Assembly (NCBI GenBank): GCA_007117885.1
Contig: SKFS01000057.1
Location: forward strand, 1-45,340
From: Candidatus Izemoplasma sp.
Lineage (GTDB): Bacteria; Bacillota_I; Bacilli_A; Izemoplasmatales; Izemoplasmataceae
Reading direction: 5' to 3'
Length of the DNA stretch: 45,340 nt
Part shown: positions 40,750-45,340 of the stretch, piece by piece
Layout: every line of letters begins with the position of its first letter
How positions within the stretch are numbered: position 1 is the stretch's first letter
Program-made: the position numbers and the translations under genes
The notes under the pieces: generated by a model
The model's input: only the letters and a program-made list of their open reading frames with translations
The model's database searches: none
What the model was told of the DNA's origin: nothing

Positions 40750-41964
40750 CTACGCTTTAAGTCTATCACTAATTGGGGGATGACTATAGTAAACCCAAAC
40801 ATAAAGCGGATGGGGTGATAAGTTCGTGAAGCTTTCTTTAGTCAAGCGAATAAGACCATTATTGATGGCTTCTTTCGATGTGTGTTTAGCTGCAAAGGCG
40901 TCGGCTCTATATTCAAATCGACGACTAAATGCATTCGCATAAAGACCGAAAATAATCTCGATAGGTCCTAATACAAGCGTCATTAAAACCACCGCAAACC
41001 CCAACTGAATACCGTCAAGACCAAAACTTGTAAAGAAAATATCATTGGTTAAAACAAGACCGAATGCAAAGGCATAAACCGCAACCATGACTAAGTTACG
41101 AGCCAGGTATTTAGGTGCATCTTTATGCACGACATGGCCGATTTCATGCGCCATAACTGCCACCACTTCATCTTCTGTTAGTTGCTGAATGAGGGTATCA
41201 AATAGGACTATCTCTTTTGTTTTTCCTAAACCGGTAACGAAAGCATTCGCATGCGAAGAACGTTTAGAACCATCCATCACAAAAATACGACTAATCTTAA
41301 AGTCTAAACGTGCAGCAAGTTCCTCGATACGGGTTCTAAGAGTGCCTTCTTCAAGTGGTACGAGCTTATTAAATTTTCTAATAAACCATCCGTTTAAAAT
41401 AAACGCACCAAACATAAACGCGGCAATAAGCAGGAATATCATAGTTATAAACACAATAATAACCTCAATAAATGTAAGATAAATTAAGGTTACAATGGTG
41501 AGCAAAGCACCACCGATAATCATTGTTAAAACCAACGATTTTACCCAATCAATGACAAATATCTTCTTTGTCATTTTATTAAAACCAAAACGTTCCTCAA
41601 TAACAAAATTCCGATAGTAACTAAATGGTGTCGAAATCACTAGGTTAACAAGATAGAAAGCAAACAAAAAAATCAATGTTTGGATAACGACTAAGTCTGT
41701 CAGCTCTTTAGCAATAGCTTCGATCCAAGGGAAAAATCCAAAGAGTAATAACCCAAGCATCATCAATGTTCTCACTCCCGTTGAAACAAAACCGAATTTT
41801 GTGTTTGCCATACTGTAATCAAGGGATTTTTGATAGGCTTTTGAATCAAAAATATCCTTTACATTTTCTGGGAGTGGTGTGTTTCTGTGTCGGAAGTTTA
41901 ATACATCGACAATAATTTCAAAAACGGTAACACCTAAATAAATACCAATAATAATATAATTCAT
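40750..41964 (-). CDS. M48-family (Ste24-like) membrane metalloprotease
   Basis: This 404-aa zinc protease has several N-terminal helices, the family Ste24 N-terminal domain (residues about 20-190), the zinc motif HEIGH (273-277) and the third ligand region RRFEYRADAFAAKH. The C-terminal HPLYVWVYYSHPPISDRLKA closes as in CAAX prenyl protease 1. Bacteria lack prenylated CAAX proteins, so it probably acts in membrane protein quality control, like HtpX. It follows the HTH regulator gene by 9 nt, so both form an operon. Confidence 0.92.
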   Translation of the reverse strand: MNYIIIGIYLGVTVFEIIVDVLNFRHRNTPLPENVKDIFDSKAYQKSLDYSMANTKFGFVSTGVRTLMMLGLLLFGFFPWIEAIAKELTDLVVIQTLIFLFAFYLVNLVISTPFSYYRNFVIEERFGFNKMTKKIFVIDWVKSLVLTMIIGGALLTIVTLIYLTFIEVIIVFITMIFLLIAAFMFGAFILNGWFIRKFNKLVPLEEGTLRTRIEELAARLDFKISRIFVMDGSKRSSHANAFVTGLGKTKEIVLFDTLIQQLTEDEVVAVMAHEIGHVVHKDAPKYLARNLVMVAVYAFAFGLVLTNDIFFTSFGLDGIQLGFAVVLMTLVLGPIEIIFGLYANAFSRRFEYRADAFAAKHTSKEAINNGLIRLTKESFTNLSPHPLYVWVYYSHPPISDRLKA

Positions 41965-41973
41965 TTTTACACT

Positions 41974-42522
41974 TTATCCTTTCTTTATAGGAACCCATGA
42001 AGCTGAGAAGGCATAAATTTTCTCATCTCCTTTAGCTGGCATGTTTTGATACTTTTTAATAAGCGTGTGTAGTTCTCTATAAAATGACATTAAATTTTCA
42101 TCGCTGACATGCAATAACTCGCGTCCCATACCAAAGCGTATCGCATCGTTAGTTTGGGCCCATTCGTTTAAGTAATCATAGATTTCCGATGTAATAGTAC
42201 TCATCCAAATATTGACTGCATTGACAACGTCTTCATACTGTTCTTGATCCGTATCATGGTCTAAACTAGCCGTAACATCATAGTTCAACTTAAAGTATCT
42301 CTCTAAAACACTGTGAACTTTTTCTTGTTTCTCAACCGCGATGATGTCTACATCCAACAACTCCTTAATTGCACGATAGATTGACGCTTGAGCATACTCT
42401 TTATTATCTTCGATGATTTGCTTGGTTGTTACCGTATTGTGCAACTGAATGTAACTAATAATCGCCATATTGATTGGCTTTAATGAAATCCCGAACTTCG
42501 TTTTATCGAGCTTCTTACGCAT
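41974..42522 (-). CDS. Winged-helix transcriptional regulator
   Basis: This 182-aa protein has an N-terminal winged helix-turn-helix (about 15-75: MAIISYIQLHNTVTTKQIIEDN, ASIYRAIKELLDVDIIAVEKQ) of the ArsR/HTH_20-like kind, followed by a helical domain without clear metal-binding cysteines. It sits upstream of the Ste24-like protease in one operon, and probably regulates it. AAGGAGG precedes the ATG. Its ligand or signal is not known. Confidence 0.75.
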   Translation of the reverse strand: MRKKLDKTKFGISLKPINMAIISYIQLHNTVTTKQIIEDNKEYAQASIYRAIKELLDVDIIAVEKQEKVHSVLERYFKLNYDVTASLDHDTDQEQYEDVVNAVNIWMSTITSEIYDYLNEWAQTNDAIRFGMGRELLHVSDENLMSFYRELHTLIKKYQNMPAKGDEKIYAFSASWVPIKKG

Positions 42523-42837
42523 TTTTTCCCTCCTTACTCGATGTTATTAGAGATATAAAGCCCGGCCAAATCCTAAAATTAGCCAAATGGTTAAAAATAA
42601 GTACTCATCCTATCATTGATTTCGCTTAACCAAACTTGCATAAAAACAAAGAGTTAATTGGAAACGATAAAAGAAATAAACGATGAGGCTTACAGCTGTA
42701 AAAAGTAAAAAGACTAAAAGCTGTTTTTCCAACGCTTTTTAAAATGCACTGTTTTTGCACTTTCAACGATAGGATGTTCTTCTATGAAAGACTCTATAGT
42801 TTTTTACCCTAAATCTCATTATCGCTTTTGATAATTA
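42523..42837 (-). other. Long 5' leader of the regulator/protease operon
   Basis: A stretch of about 310 nt between the promoter at 42838-42867 and the regulator RBS has no full gene. On the minus strand it carries two short overlapping frames without good starts. One could encode KTIESFIEEHPIVES-like residues (about 42805-42719). The other, from a TTG near 42740, encodes MEKQLLVFLLFTAVSLIVYF with one transmembrane helix, ending at TGA about 42620. This looks like a decayed or frameshifted small membrane protein, or a spurious frame. It has no match to a known riboswitch that I can see. Confidence 0.4.
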
Positions 42838-42867
42838 ATTCTATCATAGCTATAACCGTCTTGTCAA
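42838..42867 (-). promoter_or_regulatory. Sigma-A promoter upstream of the regulator/protease operon
   Basis: On the minus strand: TTGACA (42862-42867), an 18-nt spacer and TAGAAT (42838-42843). The next gene on this strand, the HTH regulator, starts about 310 nt downstream. Confidence 0.75.
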
Positions 42868-42967
42868 GAAATCTAACTCCTACCGATTTTAAAGTACCGC
42901 TAATCGTGAAAAATTATACGCTAAAAGTATACAAACATGATTCCACATCAGGCAAAAAGTAAAAAAA

Positions 42968-43007
42968 AGAAGCATTTAACCTAGTTTTTAGGGGGTTAGA
43001 TGCTTCT
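42968..43007 (-). terminator. Terminator downstream of the DUF4143 ATPase gene
   Basis: A 14-bp stem (42968-42981 with 42994-43007, one G-U) has eight T on the minus strand. It lies 200 nt after the ATPase stop. I see no gene in 43008-43209. Confidence 0.8.
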
Positions 43008-43209
43008 TCTACTTTAATATGAATGGCTTTGTTAAGGGGTTTTTAATGAAAGCAATGTGACACTTTCAACATGCGTTAAAAAACCATATTGCTTGCAAAA
43101 TAAACCTTGTGTGTATAAAAGTAACATCAAAATCAGCTAAAATATGTTTACCTTTACAAGGTTAAACACCTCATGAACAAAACTGATTCATTTCTACGTT
43201 ATCAATGAT

Positions 43210-44472
43210 TTAATACTTTAGACATCCGATTGGAACTACATAAACGCCATCTTCTCTTTGATAACCAAATTCTGTTCCTGTTATTACCATTAAAAATGTC
43301 GGTTCACTCCCTGTTTTCACATCAACTTTATCAACAAGTTCAATCAAATGATTAGCTGCTTCATCAATATCATGTGAACCGAGTTTTACTTCAACAGCTG
43401 CCCATCTCCCATCATTGAGATGAATGATGGCATCCACTTCAAGACCTGATTTATCTCTATAATGAGAAACATAACCACCTAAATAATCCGTATATACTCT
43501 TAAGTCTCTAATAACTAGAGATTCAAATAATAATCCCATTGTTTCTATATCTCTTAACAAGTCATCTGGTGTTGCACCTAACAATGATGCTGCAAAAGCT
43601 GGATCAATGAAGTGTCTTGTATTTGAAGTTCTAATTGTTGTTTTACTTCTAAGTTTAGGACTCCATGCTGGTAAGTCTTCAGTAATATATAACTCTCTTA
43701 ATACTTTTAAATAATCACTTAGTGTATTTCTATGTATGGAATAATGGTTTGATTCAACATCACTTACAATCTTAGCATCAGTTGCTTGAGTAGATGTATG
43801 TCTAGCAAGTGATTTAAGCACGGCTAATGTTTTAGCCTCATCTCTTTCAACACCATCTATTGTTTTAATTTCCGTCTTAACAATTGTTTGGATATAACCT
43901 GCAACTTGCTTCATTGCAACTTTAATATCTTTTCCAATACTGTTTGGCCATCCACCTCGAACAATTAATTTGGATATATCATTGATAGATAGATTAGATT
44001 TTGTCATGTTAAAAGACTTCGAATCAAATAAATCCGATAAACTAACCGTTCCATTTGAGTCTGTAGACTCATACAAAGACATTGTTCTCATCAAAACGCG
44101 TGAAATTCTACCAACACCTGAATGACTGATTTTTGATTCATCCACTTTAGATGATCCAGTAAGAATATATAAACCCTCTTTTTGCTTTTCATCAACATCA
44201 TGTCGAATAGCATCCCAGAGTTCTGGTGCAAGTTGCCATTCATCAATCAATCTAGGATTTTCACCTTGCAATAAAATAAGTGGATTAATTTTAGCAGTTT
44301 TTAGATAGTTAGATTTTTGTGATGGGTCTTGCATATTCAATATGCTTTTTACATACTGTTTAGCTGTAGTTGTTTTTCCGCACCATTTAGGTCCGTTAAT
44401 CAACACAGCACCGAATGCGCTAAGTTCATCTTGCAATACTTTGTCCATAATCCTTTTATAATATTTCTCCAT
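43210..44472 (-). CDS. AAA-type ATPase with DUF4143 domain
   Basis: This 420-aa protein has an N-terminal AAA_14-type ATPase: Walker A GPKWCGKTT (27-35), a Walker B-like LIDEWQLAPELWD, sensor segment ILTGSS, and the RISRVLMRTMSLYES block. The C-terminal DUF4143 region (about 200-375) includes a winged-helix-like stretch (HRNTLSDYLKVLRELYI) and a nuclease-like DKSGLEVDAIIHLNDGRWAAVEVKLG, with the PD-(D/E)xK-type acidic and lysine residues. These proteins are common, patchily distributed and of unknown function; a defence or toxin role has been suggested. The ATG at 44472 follows GGTG. Stands alone next to repeats, suggesting acquisition. Confidence 0.88.
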   Translation of the reverse strand: MEKYYKRIMDKVLQDELSAFGAVLINGPKWCGKTTTAKQYVKSILNMQDPSQKSNYLKTAKINPLILLQGENPRLIDEWQLAPELWDAIRHDVDEKQKEGLYILTGSSKVDESKISHSGVGRISRVLMRTMSLYESTDSNGTVSLSDLFDSKSFNMTKSNLSINDISKLIVRGGWPNSIGKDIKVAMKQVAGYIQTIVKTEIKTIDGVERDEAKTLAVLKSLARHTSTQATDAKIVSDVESNHYSIHRNTLSDYLKVLRELYITEDLPAWSPKLRSKTTIRTSNTRHFIDPAFAASLLGATPDDLLRDIETMGLLFESLVIRDLRVYTDYLGGYVSHYRDKSGLEVDAIIHLNDGRWAAVEVKLGSHDIDEAANHLIELVDKVDVKTGSEPTFLMVITGTEFGYQREDGVYVVPIGCLKY

Positions 44473-44518
44473 TGTATCACCCAATATAAGTATATCATCA
44501 TTGCTTCATAACATCAAC

Positions 44519-44584
44519 ATTAATGTGCACTTTGTCTTATTATTAATGTGCATTTTGTCTTATTATTATTGTGCAAAATGTCAC
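44519..44584. repeat. Three short tandem direct repeats with TGTGCA core
   Basis: Two 23-nt copies (44519-44541 and 44542-44564) differ by one base; a third, diverged copy runs 44565-44584. Each has TTAnTGTGCAnnnTGTC-like sequence. Position just upstream of the ATPase suggests either regulator binding sites or the multi-repeat end of an IS21-type element. Confidence 0.75.
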
Positions 44585-44730
44585 ATAATTGGAGAGATTT
44601 CATTATTCATTTGAACTTGTTGAAGTCTAATGCTTTCTTTTATGGAATAATGGTAAGCGTCAAATCTAGGACGACTATTAAAGACCACCAAACCTTGAGA
44701 CGATAGTATCAGAAAGGTAAGGTGGTTTTT

Positions 44731-44826
44731 GATGAAAAAACAACGTGATCTCGAAAAGGAAAAGCAATGGCTGAAACACCTGGAACCCTTAAAGCCGAAA
44801 AACTGTCTATCAATAAGTTCTGTGTG
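44731..44826 (+). CDS. Short charged reading frame, possible gene remnant
   Basis: A 31-codon frame starting at ATG 44731, behind a weak AAGGTGG-type RBS, encodes a basic charged start, MKKQRDLEKEKQWLKHLEPL, and stops at TGA. It is too short to place in a family. It could be the truncated N-terminus of a gene lost by deletion, or not translated at all. Confidence 0.3.
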
Positions 44827-44857
44827 AAGTATCCGCTGCATGTAGAAAACGGACCGA

Positions 44858-44888
44858 ATAGAGCCACCTGTCCGACAGGTGGCTCTAT
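44858..44888. repeat. Near-perfect 15-bp inverted repeat
   Basis: 15 bp on each arm (44858-44872 and 44874-44888) around a single central base gives a strong GC-rich hairpin. Few T follow on either strand, so it is a poor intrinsic terminator by T-run, but as it lies 10 nt after the split frame's stop it may serve as a transcript end or RNA-stabilising hairpin. Confidence 0.7.
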
Positions 44889-44897
44889 CAGACCATA

Positions 44898-45340
44898 TTA
44901 TGCATCAAAGGCATCAATATGCTTTCTTAATGGTTCGCTAGGACCGTTCCTTAATACAAATCTTAAAAGGGTATTTCCAACACCGTTGAGAAACGACTCG
45001 ATCATTGCGATATTATCGGGTTGCCAAAAATCGCAACGAACGGTGTTTATGTATGCCATATCCACAAGTTTCGCTAAATAGGATCCTTCACGACTCAGCA
45101 AAATCAAGTCATCCCCAAGGACATTTTAAGGCCTAGTGGGTGGAATAAAATTGTAATTCTTTTGAAACGTTGCTTCATATTCTTGGAAATCATATCGTAG
45201 TGCATCTTCAAAAGAAAGTGCCACAATCCACGCATCATTGACACTGTAAAAGAAGCCAGTGTTATGCGCTTGAGGGGAAAATGTAATGGCTTCTTCGGTG
45301 ATTTCTTCTAACGCTTCTTTAATGCCATAGGCCGTTATGG
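44898..45340 (-). pseudogene. Unknown protein frame interrupted by an in-frame TAA (partial at window end)
   Basis: Two open stretches lie in the same minus-strand frame, separated by one TAA at 45126-45128. The upstream piece (45129-45338, open at the window edge) ends NFIPPTRP. The downstream piece continues NVLGDDLILLSREGSYLAKL and ends LRKHIDAFDA at 44898. There is no good RBS or ATG for the second piece (only TTG at 45107). A gene broken by a nonsense mutation explains this best; two separate genes or stop read-through are alternatives. I do not recognise the protein family; it looks soluble and rather acidic. Confidence 0.5.

Larger units (their letters stand above)
44473..44897. other. 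Non-coding stretch with repeats and possible remnant frame
   Basis: No complete gene is seen between the ATPase and the split frame at the window end. The stretch holds three direct repeats (44519-44584), a 31-codon plus-strand frame with RBS at 44731 and a 15-bp inverted repeat (44858-44888). The combination looks like remains of a mobile element, but I cannot match it to a named insertion sequence. Confidence 0.5.

Noticed and set aside
42680-42730. Plus-strand terminator formed by ACAGCT and AGCTGTTTTT
   Set aside because: The 20-plus-nt loop is large and no plus-strand gene lies upstream, so chance AT-rich pairing is more likely.
1-45340. CRISPR arrays, tRNA and rRNA genes
   Set aside because: No regularly spaced repeat series beyond the three copies at 44519-44584, and no tRNA or rRNA-like sequence was recognised.

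Overview
The window is a 45 kb stretch of AT-rich bacterial chromosome, densely packed with mostly housekeeping, transport and stress genes. Standard Bacillota-type signals are everywhere: AGGAGG ribosome binding sites, TTGACA/TATAAT promoters with 17-18 nt spacers, hairpin-plus-T-run terminators and cis-acting riboswitches. TGA is used as a stop (for example fetA at 12875 and the acetyltransferase at 16639), so the code is standard and not the Mycoplasma code. The gene mix (trmFO-xerC-rlmH, clpB under CIRCE rather than CtsR, ECF-type riboflavin uptake, Ste24-like protease, heliorhodopsin) suggests a free-living low-GC monoderm near the Mollicutes/Bacillota boundary (Izemoplasma-, Haloplasma- or Acholeplasma-like). 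This placement is inference; no rRNA is present to settle it.

Layout. 0.2-2.9 kb (-): trmFO-xerC-rlmH. 3-5.4 kb: an intracellular GH13 amylase-family enzyme divergent from a LacI-type regulator. 5.4-6.5 kb: a paired half-size CHR transporter. 6.5-9.7 kb: hsp20-clpB behind a perfect CIRCE operator, with an intercistronic terminator. 9.7-12.1 kb: ZIP metal transporter and GltS-type symporter. 12.1-14.2 kb: two PII-type signalling proteins co-transcribed with a FetAB-type ABC transporter. 14.3-18.1 kb: PAP2 phosphatase, SDR, alpha/beta hydrolase, an AAC(6')-Ii-like acetyltransferase and an ANT(6)-like nucleotidyltransferase.

18.1-22.2 kb (+): Fur/PerR-like boxes, feoA-feoB, then three tightly coupled genes: a small nicotianamine-synthase-like/SAM-fold protein, a UPF0104 flippase-like membrane protein and a CDP-alcohol phosphatidyltransferase. 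This iron-uptake plus lipid/aminocarboxypropyl cassette is the best candidate here for an undescribed system. 22.2-24.8 kb: MscS channel, a small membrane protein and two SAM methyltransferases. 24.9-26.6 kb: M-box riboswitch, a leader mini-ORF and mgtE. 26.6-30.2 kb: ABC exporter, MhqD-like esterase and flavin reductase-like protein. 30.3-33.4 kb: guanine riboswitch, guaA and guaB. 33.5-37.1 kb: PTS EIIC-like protein, DUF188, FMN-riboswitch-controlled ribU, DUF554, ogt. 37.1-39.3 kb: a fluoride riboswitch driving a cation/proton antiporter, preceded by a heliorhodopsin gene. 39.4-42.9 kb: small membrane protein, CPBP protease, Ste24-like protease and its HTH regulator. 43.0-45.3 kb: a DUF4143 ATPase, short repeats and a broken or split reading frame at the window end; this end looks like the accessory part.

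Four riboswitches (Mg2+, guanine, FMN, fluoride) fall within 14 kb, each directly upstream of a gene fitting its ligand. No rRNA, tRNA, CRISPR array or intact insertion sequence was seen. Start codons were moved from the longest reading frame wherever a clear ribosome binding site favours an internal start; such cases are noted.
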